Source: Pythium myriotylum (Eukaryota; Oomycota; Peronosporomycetes; Pythiales; Pythiaceae). Taken from it: DNA of 64,000 nucleotides. Made by a program: the position numbers and the translations under genes. This document shows positions 10,245-18,862 of this stretch, one piece after another; position 1 is the first letter of the stretch, and every line of letters starts with the position of its first letter. Under the pieces are notes generated by a model. It searched no databases and had not been told where the DNA came from. It saw only the letters and a program-made list of their open reading frames with translations. The stretch is taken from NCBI GenBank assembly GCA_023091665.1, contig JALJCQ010000004.1:248001-312000 (forward strand), read 5' to 3'.

Positions 10245-11060
10245 TTAGCACTTCTCGCAGTGCGTCTCCGGGCAGAAACCCATGGCGCAGTTGGCCGTGC
10301 ACCACGCGTCCAAGCTCTTGTCACCGCCTTTGCCATGAACACACGATCCCGAGGACGGCTTGCTTGTGTCGCCCGAAGGCTTGTTGTCGTCGTCAGCTGG
10401 CTTATCGTCGCCATTGTAGTCGTCATCTTCCGACGGCTTCACTGTGCCTGGGGTCGGCTCCACAGGAGCAGGCGCTGGAGCAGGGGCCTGCGTCGCCGGC
10501 GCAGTCGTGTTGGCTGGAGCACTCGTAGCTGGCACGCTAGGCTTCGTGTTATCACCACTGCTGGCACCGCCACCGCTGCCCACACGAGCACAGTTGTCGA
10601 AAAACTCCCACGGAGACGTGTGCGTCGCCATCCACACCCAACGAAGCAGACACGACCCACTCTTGCAGCTTGAAAAATCCACCTTGATCTTCTTGTCCGG
10701 AAACTCCTTCCAGCACTCCTTCGCCGACACCACCTTCGTCTCGTCCAGCCAGATCTCGCACGGACCGATATGCTGCGCGCTGATGTCGAAGACGACCATG
10801 CCGTCGGCCGGGATGGGCTGCGCAGCGGCGTTGGCGTCGGTCTTGCCGCACTTGGACCCGGCCTTCTCGGCGAGACCCTTGATCTCGTCGTTGCCCGTGT
10901 ATGGTCCTGGTGTACCAGGTGATAGCGCTGACGGAGCATTCTTGTTGTAGATGTCGGCGAACACGACCTTGGGTACACTCATGGAGCCATGGGCGTTGAC
11001 GGAGGCAGGGATGGCGGCAAGTGCCACGGAGGCGGCAATGAACGCAGCAGAGCGGACCAT
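10245..11060 (-). CDS. AA17-like secreted copper monooxygenase (AA17-2)
   Basis: A 271-residue paralog of AA17-1. The start is the ATG at 11060, giving MVRSAAFIAASVAL and a signal peptide ending SVNA before His-Gly. An upstream in-frame ATG would bury the signal peptide, and the initiator at 11102-11117 agrees with the chosen start. The core is nearly identical to AA17-1, including MATHTSPWEFFDNC and all cysteines. The region after the signal (KVVFADIYNKNAPSALS) and the linker have diverged; the linker here is Pro/Ala-rich then acidic (EDDDYNGDDKPADDD). The same C-terminal cysteine-rich module closes the protein. Probable role: secreted oxidative attack on plant cell-wall polysaccharide, inferred from family. 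Confidence 0.75.
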   Translation of the reverse strand: MVRSAAFIAASVALAAIPASVNAHGSMSVPKVVFADIYNKNAPSALSPGTPGPYTGNDEIKGLAEKAGSKCGKTDANAAAQPIPADGMVVFDISAQHIGPCEIWLDETKVVSAKECWKEFPDKKIKVDFSSCKSGSCLLRWVWMATHTSPWEFFDNCARVGSGGGASSGDNTKPSVPATSAPANTTAPATQAPAPAPAPVEPTPGTVKPSEDDDYNGDDKPADDDNKPSGDTSKPSSGSCVHGKGGDKSLDAWCTANCAMGFCPETHCEKC

Positions 11061-11101
11061 GGTTTGTGGGATGCTGGGGTGGCAGTTGAGGAGGACGATG
11101 C

Positions 11102-11117
11102 AAGTTGCAGAATGAGA
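11102..11117 (-). promoter_or_regulatory. Oomycete initiator-like element, AA17-2
   Basis: The same 16-base element as before AA17-1, 42-57 bp upstream of the ATG. Its conservation beside diverged surroundings suggests both paralogs are still transcribed. Confidence 0.6.
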
Positions 11118-11700
11118 TGGAAGGAGGGGTTTGAAGACCGAAGGAGCGTGACCGTGGAGACCGTGGAGTGAGTCAAGCGTCGTGGCTTCTTCAACGCCAG
11201 CTGAGGCGGAGGAAGCAACTCGATGTGCGGCCGATGGAACAGGACATGCGGAAGGACGCCAACACGCAACTGTGTTCGATAGGCTGAACACGATCGGCTG
11301 GAAGACAGCTGGTTGGTGTTGTCAATGTTGCGGTCTCAGGTGACTTGGAAAGTTCGTGTAAAAGACAGACAACATTTTAGTGTGACGATCAGGAGCCGAA
11401 CGATCTGTGACGTGTGCACACTGTGAATTTGTAACAAGAGGGCTTCCATGTGGAAATGACCAACTCAGAGAAGTGGATGGCTATCGTAGGGATGTCAACG
11501 GTGAGATACCACATCACTTGGTGAGAAGATTCTTCCTCTATCGCTCTACTTCAGCGAAAGGCCAGAAGCTATCGCCCTTTCGTTCTGCCGATCCGGCTCA
11601 ACTCGTTCCCTCGAGATCTCTGCTTCGCCGTATCATCCGCTGCTCGTTCTCGCTTCTTTCCTTTCTTTAGAGACTATTCAGTGCGAGCTGTATTGTGTCC
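11118..11700. other. Intergenic upstream of AA17-2
   Basis: Distal promoter of AA17-2. No coding region, repeat or RNA gene is apparent. Confidence 0.35.
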
Positions 11701-12150
11701 TCATGCACTCTTACCTTCCATCTGCTGCTCGAGAAGCGTGCTACGTGGCTCCGGGGGCGTGTGGCGGAATTCCTTGACATGGAGCAGGACGAGTTCCGCG
11801 ATAAAGCCGTATAGATAGGCTCGGTTACTGTGATGTTGCAGTGATGGCGCGTTTCGGATGACGTAAGGAACCCAGACCCCAACCTGCACTTCGCTCCCAG
11901 TCGTTGACGATCGGCAGCGTTCATCAAACGAATCTCTCAATCTACTGATGATTCCCATCGAGTCGACACACCTGAACGTCGATGTCGTCCTCATATGCTT
12001 ACTGTGGTCACCGCCAGGATCAGCTGGGGACTCAAAACATGCACAACCGACCAATGGCACACCAACCCAGTAGTGAACGCAGTGACCAAGCGCTCCGGAT
12101 CTCGCGATGGCTCCGATGACTCGGAACTGCTCTCCGTGTCTAGCATCCAT
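11701..12150 (-). CDS. Doubtful hypothetical ORF, possible relic
   Basis: A 149-codon frame from the first ATG (12150). It has no recognised motif. One moderately hydrophobic patch (AYLYGFIAELVLLHV) lies near the C-terminus. The open frame continues upstream without an ATG into the AT-rich repeat at 12172, which suggests a chance or decayed frame. I would not treat it as a gene without expression data. Confidence 0.2.
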   Translation of the reverse strand: MDARHGEQFRVIGAIARSGALGHCVHYWVGVPLVGCACFESPADPGGDHSKHMRTTSTFRCVDSMGIISRLRDSFDERCRSSTTGSEVQVGVWVPYVIRNAPSLQHHSNRAYLYGFIAELVLLHVKEFRHTPPEPRSTLLEQQMEGKSA

Positions 12151-12171
12151 GCCCCAAGTGGATACGGCGTT

Positions 12172-12332
12172 GTCCAAAATGCCGTAAATCCAGCCATTTA
12201 CCGTAATGTATTTGTCCAAGTTGAATTTTTACTACCGTAAATAATTTACGGTAATTTGGTATGGCAATCAATTACCGTACTACTTACCGCAACCTACTAT
12301 CGAAAAGCAGAGAGATGGTCGATTTGATGCCT
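12172..12332. repeat. AT-rich MITE-like repeat, short form
   Basis: The sequence is rich in the hexamer CCGTAA and its complement TTACGG. It contains a perfect 10-bp inverted repeat at 12233-12253 (TACCGTAAAT, one base, ATTTACGGTA). Its left half matches about 13818-13870 and its right half matches about 14195-14259, so it looks like a deletion form of the longer copy. I see no gene in it. Confidence 0.6.
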
Positions 12333-12385
12333 CCTCCCACGTTTCAAACGCGACGAGCTGGGGGGCAGTCGGATAGCTCGGTGGA

Positions 12386-12865
12386 TCACCTCTTCGAATT
12401 CTTCTCGGCTGGCTCCTGATTCGTTCGGCATCCAAGTCCATTTGCGGCGGAGAAGCCCAGCTCTCTGTGCAAAAGAGCAGTCTTTGATTCCATCAGATCT
12501 GGATATTTGGAAGTGCGATCGGCGTATGCAGGATCCTGGCCGAACTCGTCATCCAGTCGCTTCGTGAGTGGGGTGGACAGCGCGCGCGTCTCCGCCTGGA
12601 CGCTCTCCAGTCGCGTCACAACTTCAGCACGATGAGCACTCGCTTGCCGCTCCATCGCGGCTGCGTGGTCGCCTGCCAGGCGCTCCTTCGCGGCTGCGTG
12701 GTCGCCTGCCAGGCGCTCCATCGCGGCCGCATGTTCGCCTGCCATGCGCCCCACGGTTTGGCGATGCTCTGCGGTGAGGCGCTCAATCAAAAGCATTCGC
12801 GCGGCGCGCTCCGCCGCGAGCTCCGCCTCTAGGGCGGCGTTGCGCTGGTCGTCTGCTGGGCACAT
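12386..12865 (-). CDS. Small coiled-coil protein with 11-residue tandem repeats
   Basis: A 159-codon frame (ATG 12865). Residues about 10-95 are Ala/Glu/Arg-rich and strongly helical. The centre has three tandem units of 11 residues (HAAAMERLAGD, HAAAKERLAGD, HAAAMERQASA), encoded by a 33-bp DNA repeat at about 12656-12754. Eleven-residue periodicity is the hendecad pattern of extended coiled coils. The C-terminal 60 residues are unrelated to any family I recognise. It lies between two repeat copies, so it may be transposon-associated or a fragment of a larger gene. Confidence 0.4.
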   Translation of the reverse strand: MCPADDQRNAALEAELAAERAARMLLIERLTAEHRQTVGRMAGEHAAAMERLAGDHAAAKERLAGDHAAAMERQASAHRAEVVTRLESVQAETRALSTPLTKRLDDEFGQDPAYADRTSKYPDLMESKTALLHRELGFSAANGLGCRTNQEPAEKNSKR

Positions 12866-13619
12866 GGTGTCGCTGGTGTCGCCGGGGCTGTGGGCCTCCT
12901 TGTTTTTGGTCTTTAGCTAAGTGCAAATCCTACTACGTATTTACGGGTGTAAAAACTAAGGCCGTGCGTTGCCTGGGAAGCCCTGGATGTTCACACTCGG
13001 AAAAATTTTGAACGAAATACCTCAGCTTCCTGGCACCAAATAGGCGTCGTCTTCGTAGCAAAGGCGGGCCGGAGAGTAAGGTAAGATCTGATGAGGACGA
13101 GGAAGGCTATGGAGCGAGATTAATGTACTCTACTAACTGTAGCTGCAATCCTAGTTTCTGTGATCAACTTGGCTAGGGATGCAAGTCGGAGACGACGAGC
13201 TCGGGCACGTCCGTCTGGCAGAGCCTACCTGTGGGTTGATGGAGATGACTCCTACTTCGTGTGTCTATCGCGCGGTTCGGCAGGGCGAGTAAGATCTCTA
13301 CAGTTTTAAGTTTGAAGTCGAATGAATAAAAGTGGAGAAAATGCTGCACGAATGTCGTCGTACACGGCAGTAGATCTGAAGCCCGACAATCACAACCCAC
13401 CGGCAGAGGTCGGGGGCGGTGCAAATCACAAATTAACATCTGCGAATGTTACGTATAGGACAGTGTCTGTGATCGAGCTATCGCTTGGGAGACACGCCGT
13501 CATCACATTTGAGGCAATAGCGCAGATACTCCTCACTCCTCAACTTGACATTTCCTCAACACCTCAAAGCACCCAATTCAGTCACCCTGGGTACCAAAAG
13601 CCCATTGTCACCTCTAACG
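12866..13619. other. Intergenic, no recognisable feature
   Basis: Short open frames on both strands lack family motifs, signal peptides or repeats. It probably includes decayed sequence on the left side of the 13.6-kb relic. Confidence 0.35.
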
Positions 13620-13895
13620 ATGAAACTCGCGGACACTCTGGCGGCCTTGGCTTCCGTGGCTTTTATCGCTACCATTGCCCAGGCAAAACCAAGCGCCACT
13701 GATTGCTCACTGCAGCTACTCATGTGCAGAGAAACTCACACACGACTCGCACGCTATCAGCATTTGACGTTGACTGCCGGCACGGATCCAATGCACGACG
13801 CAAGGTTCGAACGAGTAGTCCAAAACCCCGTAAATCCAACCATTTACCGTAATACATTCGTCCAATTTGAATTTATTGGAAATTTCGATGGATAG
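13620..13895 (+). pseudogene. Truncated secreted-protein relic: signal peptide fused to duplicated flank
   Basis: From the ATG at 13620, the first 22 residues (MKLADTLAALASVAFIATIA plus QA) are a good secretory signal peptide. After about residue 27 the frame enters sequence that duplicates the non-coding 3' flank of AA17-2 (10036-10138), and then the AT-rich repeat from 13818. The 91-residue product is thus a signal peptide joined to non-coding DNA. Most likely it is a broken secreted gene; expression as a new small secreted protein cannot be excluded. Confidence 0.45.
13702..13797. repeat. Duplicated flank segment (copy 2)
   Basis: Second copy of the stretch at about 10036-10138, with scattered substitutions and small indels. 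Its left boundary coincides with the end of the signal-peptide coding part of the relic at 13620. Confidence 0.7.
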
Positions 13896-14259
13896 TTACG
13901 GAAATGCTATACGGTAATTGGGCGAAGCCCATTACCCTCGGAACCACAAAGACTTCGCGTAATGTATTAAATTAACTTGGTTTTAGTGTGACCGAGCTAA
14001 AAGAGTTTAAGGGAGAGAGGCGGTGACATTTGTGAGTTTGCGAGATGTCAGATTCACAAAATGGAGGCAAAAAACCGGTTCTTGAGTGTGCAGGAATTTT
14101 GTCTGTCCCTCTCAGCTTCCTATTACAGAGACTTTGGTCTGTAAGAAGAGGAGGTTTGTAAATATATTCGTTGTAACAGTAATTGATTAGATGATCCAAT
14201 CAATTGCATACCGTACCCATTTACTGTAAAATAGCAGAGTGATGGTCTATTTGATGCCC
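13818..14259. repeat. AT-rich MITE-like repeat, long form
   Basis: The left end (GTCCAAAAC then CCGTAAATCCAACC) and right end (CAATCAATTG... to ...TATTTGATGCC) match the two halves of the 12172-12332 repeat. About 280 bp of AT-rich, non-coding sequence separates them. It ends about 45 bp before the ATG of S28 copy b, so it may now serve as that gene's promoter. Confidence 0.55.
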
Positions 14260-14303
14260 ATCATCGGAGCTCTTCACCAGCTCCGTCCTTCGCCGTCCCC
14301 AGC

Positions 14304-15902
14304 ATGAGCTCCGAGCGCTCCTCGCTGCTCTCGCCGTCGGCGCGCGCGCAGCAGACGCGCCACCGCGCTGCGCTGCTCGCCACGAGCGTCCTCGCAATCG
14401 CGACACTCGCGATTGTCGTACTCAATGTCTCGCTCAATTTCGCGTCGGTGGTCAACGTGTCCACCGGCTCGACGGAATTCCGTCGAACAGTCTTCTTTCC
14501 AGCCGACGCGAACGGCCATCGCGACTTGCTGCCGCTCTGCGAGGAAAAGTTCATCACGCAGAACTTGAACCACTTTGTCGCTGGAGGTCAAGGCACTTTC
14601 GAGCAGCGCTACTTCGTTTGCGGTAGACAGTTCTTCAATGCAGACAACGGCACGATCTTCTTTTACAACGGCAATGAAGGCGACGTGTTGTTGTATTTGA
14701 ACAACACGGGCTTGATGTGGGAGAACGCAGAGGAATTTAATGCGATGCTCGTGTTCGCGGAGCATCGGTACTTTGGCAAGTCGATGCCCGCGGCCGAGAA
14801 CATGGAGTTTTTGGGGTCGACGCAAGCGCTCGCCGACTTTGCAGTGCTGATTCAACACCTCAAGGAGGTGTTGCGCGCTGATGTTCCGGTGATTGGCTTT
14901 GGCGGCTCGTATGGAGGTATGCTGGCCGCTTGGTTTCGACTGAAGTACCCTCACCTGATGGACGGCGCCATCTCGGGCTCGGCTCCGCTACTCCACTTCC
15001 TCAATGATCGTGAGCATCCTGTAGACACAGAAGCTTTCCAGCGCACTGTCACGTTCGACATGTCTCCTGCAGCTGGGTCAAGTGAGAACTGTCAACCAAA
15101 TGTTCGCAAATCGATTGCGACTCTTACCCGCCTGAGCTCAACTTCAGAGGGACGAGAGATCATTCGCGACGAGCTGCGGCTGTGTAACCCTGACAAGCTG
15201 CAAGAGCCCAGAGATATCCGACCGATTCTCGATGCTACTGCTGATTTGTTTGGAAACCTTGCGATGGGTAGCTACCCCTACCCGTCTTCCTACATCACAG
15301 GCGGCAATGGGAACTTGCCAGCGTACCCGATGAGAACCGCGTGCGAGTCTCTCGCACCTGATTTTGGTGACGATGACCGCGCCGTGCTTGCGGGTCTTCT
15401 CGGCGCGATCGGCGTCTTCTACAACGTCACGCAGGATGCAAAGTGCTACTATGATCAAGCCGTGATCGATCTTGACTTGAGAAACCTCGGCGAGTACATC
15501 AAGTGCTGGGAGTTGTACATGCCAGTGAGCAGCGATGGCATAAATGATGTGTTCCCAGTGCAGCCATACAACTTCACTGCTGATGACAAGCGGTGTGTAC
15601 GAATGTGGGGTCTTCACCTTCGCTCAACGTGGGCCGAAACTGAGTACGGAGGCGTGAAAGCTCTCCGGCAAGCTGGAAATATTGTCTTCAGCAACGGCAA
15701 CTACGATCCGTGGTCCGGAACGGGAGTGTTGGCCAATTTGTCAGAGTCTGTCGTAGCTGTGGTGATCGACGGCGGCGGTCACCACGTCGATCTTTTCTTC
15801 GAGAACTCAATGGACCCACCCTCTCTTAGAGAGGCTCGACGGACAGAGAAGCAACATATGCACAAGTGGGTTCGAGAATTCTACGCCCGCAAGAGCGATT
15901 AA
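14304..15902 (+). CDS. S28 family serine peptidase, copy b
   Basis: A complete 532-residue S28 enzyme. An N-terminal hydrophobic segment (about 24-45) acts as signal anchor or signal peptide. The nucleophile Ser is in GFGGSYGG (about residue 202), the Asp in NGNYDPWSGTG (about 467) and the His in DGGGHHVDLF (about 493), in the order expected for prolyl carboxypeptidase/DPP-II enzymes. Several N-x-S/T sites fit a secreted glycoprotein. The last residues (EFYARKSD) differ from the EFYEHKASL end of the other copies, because the stop lies inside a fold-back palindrome. It is convergent with copy c. Its core resembles copy c much more than a or d. Expected role: extracellular or vacuolar peptide processing after proline. 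Confidence 0.92.
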   Translation: MSSERSSLLSPSARAQQTRHRAALLATSVLAIATLAIVVLNVSLNFASVVNVSTGSTEFRRTVFFPADANGHRDLLPLCEEKFITQNLNHFVAGGQGTFEQRYFVCGRQFFNADNGTIFFYNGNEGDVLLYLNNTGLMWENAEEFNAMLVFAEHRYFGKSMPAAENMEFLGSTQALADFAVLIQHLKEVLRADVPVIGFGGSYGGMLAAWFRLKYPHLMDGAISGSAPLLHFLNDREHPVDTEAFQRTVTFDMSPAAGSSENCQPNVRKSIATLTRLSSTSEGREIIRDELRLCNPDKLQEPRDIRPILDATADLFGNLAMGSYPYPSSYITGGNGNLPAYPMRTACESLAPDFGDDDRAVLAGLLGAIGVFYNVTQDAKCYYDQAVIDLDLRNLGEYIKCWELYMPVSSDGINDVFPVQPYNFTADDKRCVRMWGLHLRSTWAETEYGGVKALRQAGNIVFSNGNYDPWSGTGVLANLSESVVAVVIDGGGHHVDLFFENSMDPPSLREARRTEKQHMHKWVREFYARKSD

Positions 15903-15936
15903 TAATATTGATCGCTCTTGCGGGCGTAGAATTCTC
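15874..15936. repeat. 26-bp perfect inverted repeat across the stop codon of S28 copy b
   Basis: The left arm 15874-15899 (ending CGCAAGAGCGAT) and right arm 15911-15936 are exact reverse complements, separated by an 11-nt AT-rich loop that begins with the TAA stop (15900-15902). A further GAATTCTC/GAGAATTC pair (15929-15936 and 15959-15966) encloses an imperfect palindrome at 15939-15956. The transcript would carry a strong hairpin. It looks like a templated fold-back duplication that replaced the original C-terminal codons. Confidence 0.95.
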
Positions 15937-15966
15937 TCCTGGACTCATGAATCCAGTGGAGAATTC

Positions 15967-16366
15967 ACGTTTCCTAATTGATGATCACAACGATAAAGTG
16001 ATTCAACTACTAATGTTATCCTCTGCTCGACGGATAGTCTGTGATGTTGGTCTATCAATGCTTCACAGGATCTGAAGATTCTCCGTCGCACGAGTAACGA
16101 CGCCAGAAAGCCAGAAGATGGTGAGAATAAATGACGGGATACCCATACAGCAACAAACAGATCATCCAAAAAGTCCCAAGCATCCTATCCATCAGTCCGA
16201 GAGCACTTCTTGAACGCAAGCGAAAACGCTAGACCAAATTCAATAAAGCACCACAATAACGAGCTCACTTCCAAGCGTTATCGGTATTGATGGTCAGAAA
16301 CACCAGTGAACGTGCTTCTCATGATTCCATTCATACAAATCTGATGTGGAACGCGGTCTCCACTTA
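15967..16366. other. Intergenic between convergent S28 copies b and c
   Basis: Holds the 3' ends of two facing transcripts. No gene or named repeat seen after the fold-back structure. Confidence 0.4.
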
Positions 16367-17998
16367 CTACTTAGTGAGCGACGCCTTGTGCTCATAAAAC
16401 TCGCGCACCCATTTCTGCATGTGCTGCTTCTCGATCTTACGAGCGCTGGTGAGCGACGGCGGATCGAGCGGATGCGAGAAGAACAGATCGACATGGTGGG
16501 CGCCGCCATCGATCAGAACGGCCACTACAGAGTCGGACAACGTCGAGAGCACGCCCGTACCGGAGAACGGATCATAGTTGCCGTTGCTGAAAACGATGTT
16601 GCTGGATTCGCGGAGGGCCTTGAGCCCGCCATATTGTGTCACAGCCCACTTGGGTCTGATGTGGACACCCCATGTAGCCATGCAATTTGCGTCGTCGAGC
16701 GTCTCGTTTGAGGGTTGTGGCGGGAACACACCGTTGAGTCCGTTGTTACTCAGTGGCATGTACAGCTCGGCACACGCGAGATAGCCCCAAAAGTTGCCTT
16801 TGTCGACGTCTTCAACTGTGCTGTTGGCGCCAGGCGGAAACAGGCAGGTCTCTGATCCAGTGGCGTTGTAATACACACCAACAGCATCGCGCAAGCCTGC
16901 GAGCACGGCGACATCATCATCACCAAAATCTGGAGCGAGGTGTTGGCAAGCGACTCGCATAGGGTATGCTGGTAGATTCACGACGCCCTCCATGATGTAC
17001 GACGACGGGTACGGAAAGTTGCCCATCGCGAGATTCCCGAAGATGCCGGTTGCAGCATCCACGAGAGCTTGCACGTCGTCAAGTGACTGGATACTTTCTG
17101 GCTTGCATAGTCTCAAGACCTCGCCGATTGTCCGGCGTCCTTCTGGGGTCTGCCCAAGACGACCCAAAACATCAAACGCTTTCTTTGTGTTCGGTGCACA
17201 GTTCTTGCTGGAGCCCGCAGCCTCTGTCATATCAAACACCACTGTGCGCATGAAGGCTTCCGAGTCAAGTGGGTTCTCTGGGTCGGTAGTAGTGTGTAGC
17301 ACTGGTGCAGATGCCGCGATCGCGCCGTCCGCGATGTGCGGGTACTTTGATCGAAACCACGCCGCCAACATCCCCCCGTAAGAGCCACCAAACGTGATGA
17401 CCGGCACGTCTGCGTTTAATTCTTGCTTGAGGTGTTCGATGAGCACCGCGTAGTCAGCCAGCGCCTGTGTGGACGCGAGATACTTCATGTTCTCGAGCAC
17501 GTCGTCACCAAACGGAATCGATTTGCCGAAGTACCGATGTTCCGCGAACACGAGCATCGCATTAAATTCCTCTGCGTTCTCCCACATCAAGCCCGTGTTG
17601 TTCAAATACAACAACACGTCGCCTTCATTGCCGTTGTAAAAGAAGATCGTGCCGTTGTCTGCATTGAAGAACTGTCTACCGCAAACAAAGTAGCGCTGCT
17701 CGAAAGTGCCAGCGTTCCCGCCCGCCGTGAACTGATCGAGACGTTGGGTGATGTACTTTTCCTCGCAGTGAGACAGCAATTCTCGGTGGCCGAGCTCGTT
17801 CGCTGGGAAGTCCACGGTTCGCACGAACGTCGAGGTCGTCGACGCGAGCGACTTGAACGTCGCCGAGCGATCCACCGACGACGCGAGATTCAACACTGCG
17901 ACAATTGCTACAACGAGAGCGACGGCTAACGCTCCACGCCATCGCGACGAGGCGTAGCGACGACTGGCAGAGAGCATGGGCGAGCGCTCGGTCGCCAT
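16367..17998 (-). CDS. S28 family serine peptidase, copy c
   Basis: A complete 543-residue S28 peptidase. A hydrophobic N-terminal segment (about 18-38) follows MATERSPML, the start motif shared by the family here. Nucleophile Ser is in TFGGSYGG (about residue 205), Asp in NGNYDPFSGTG (about 475) and His in DGGAHHVDLF (about 500). The C-terminus EFYEHKASLTK is the normal family end. It faces copy b tail to tail and shares with it a near-identical block of about 190 bp. It is divergent from the Myb-like gene at 18214, with about 215 bp of shared upstream region. Function is by family: release of residues after proline in a secreted or vesicular compartment. Confidence 0.93.
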   Translation of the reverse strand: MATERSPMLSASRRYASSRWRGALAVALVVAIVAVLNLASSVDRSATFKSLASTTSTFVRTVDFPANELGHRELLSHCEEKYITQRLDQFTAGGNAGTFEQRYFVCGRQFFNADNGTIFFYNGNEGDVLLYLNNTGLMWENAEEFNAMLVFAEHRYFGKSIPFGDDVLENMKYLASTQALADYAVLIEHLKQELNADVPVITFGGSYGGMLAAWFRSKYPHIADGAIAASAPVLHTTTDPENPLDSEAFMRTVVFDMTEAAGSSKNCAPNTKKAFDVLGRLGQTPEGRRTIGEVLRLCKPESIQSLDDVQALVDAATGIFGNLAMGNFPYPSSYIMEGVVNLPAYPMRVACQHLAPDFGDDDVAVLAGLRDAVGVYYNATGSETCLFPPGANSTVEDVDKGNFWGYLACAELYMPLSNNGLNGVFPPQPSNETLDDANCMATWGVHIRPKWAVTQYGGLKALRESSNIVFSNGNYDPFSGTGVLSTLSDSVVAVLIDGGAHHVDLFFSHPLDPPSLTSARKIEKQHMQKWVREFYEHKASLTK

Positions 17999-18180
17999 GG
18001 TGATCGGCCGAGAGCAGCGAGGTGAAGCTCGTCAGGAAGCTCGTGATCAGTGGATTACATCATCCAATCGAGGATATGGAAACTTGAGTTACCAAAATCA
18101 GGTGATACGGAGATACTGCATTCCATTTTACGGTAGAATATATTCAGTGCAGTGAATCTGAAACTCTCTCTGGCACGGCA

Positions 18181-18199
18181 TAGAGAGAGAGAGAGAAAG
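18181..18199. repeat. (GA)n microsatellite in 5' leader of Myb-like gene
   Basis: A GAGAGAGA run directly before the ATG at 18214, probably transcribed as 5' leader. The region 17999-18213 is otherwise a short shared upstream region with S28 copy c. Confidence 0.6.
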
Positions 18200-18213
18200 C
18201 GTCGTAGAGAAAG

Positions 18214-18822
18214 ATGGCCGACGGCAAGCACTTCACGTGCGCGGACGACAATCTGCTGCTGCGCGAGGCGCTGGCGGCCGAGATCTGGCGTGCCGAGCGC
18301 GTCATGGAGGCCTGGGAGCTGCTGGCGCGGCGGCTCGGCGGTGCGCCGTCCTTCCCGCCCAACAAAGACGGCCGCGCTATCCGCACGCGCTTCCGCCTGC
18401 TGCTCAAGAAGTTCCGCGAGAGCGCGCTCGAGTCCATGCGCCACGCTGGCTCGCGCGAGGAGCTCGACGAGCGAGAGGATCTGCTCCACGAGATCGACGT
18501 CGAGATCCGCGACGTCGAGGCCACGAGAGGCAAGCGCGAGAGAAGCGACGTGGACGCAGCGGCAGGCGAGGACGAGCTGCTGGCTCCCATTGCCTTTCGA
18601 GAGCCGAGCGAACGTCCTAGCAAGCGACTACGACGTGATGTAGAAGGTGCAACATCGACGTCGACCGTGGTGGACCGCACGGTGGCGCTGCTCGAGCAAG
18701 TGCTCACGCAGCAACAACAACAGCTCGCCTACCAGCAAGAGCAGATCGAGAAGCAGTTCGCGATGCAGCAGCAGCAGATGCAGATGATCATGGCATTGGT
18801 CGAGAAAGTAACACGCGGGTGA
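18214..18822 (+). CDS. Myb/SANT-like DNA-binding domain protein
   Basis: A 202-residue protein. Residues about 6-75 (FTCADDNLLLREALAAE, then AWELLARRL and ARFRLLLKKF-like helices) match the Myb/SANT-like trihelix-type domain common in oomycete proteins, often derived from transposon DNA-binding subunits. A charged linker with a basic patch (KRLRR) follows. The C-terminus is Gln/Met-rich (about 160-195) and predicts a coiled coil, so the protein is probably a homo-oligomer. Likely a nuclear DNA-binding factor. Its stop is only 40 bp from the stop of the convergent NMD3-A gene. Confidence 0.65.
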   Translation: MADGKHFTCADDNLLLREALAAEIWRAERVMEAWELLARRLGGAPSFPPNKDGRAIRTRFRLLLKKFRESALESMRHAGSREELDEREDLLHEIDVEIRDVEATRGKRERSDVDAAAGEDELLAPIAFREPSERPSKRLRRDVEGATSTSTVVDRTVALLEQVLTQQQQQLAYQQEQIEKQFAMQQQQMQMIMALVEKVTRG

Positions 18823-18862
18823 TGGGCTCCTATCCTATTGTGTGTGTGTTTGGTGGTCGGAC

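Noticed and set aside
13322..13702. Plus-strand frame of 126 codons overlapping the secreted-protein relic
   Set aside because: The signal-peptide frame at 13620 is the meaningful one; this frame has no motif.
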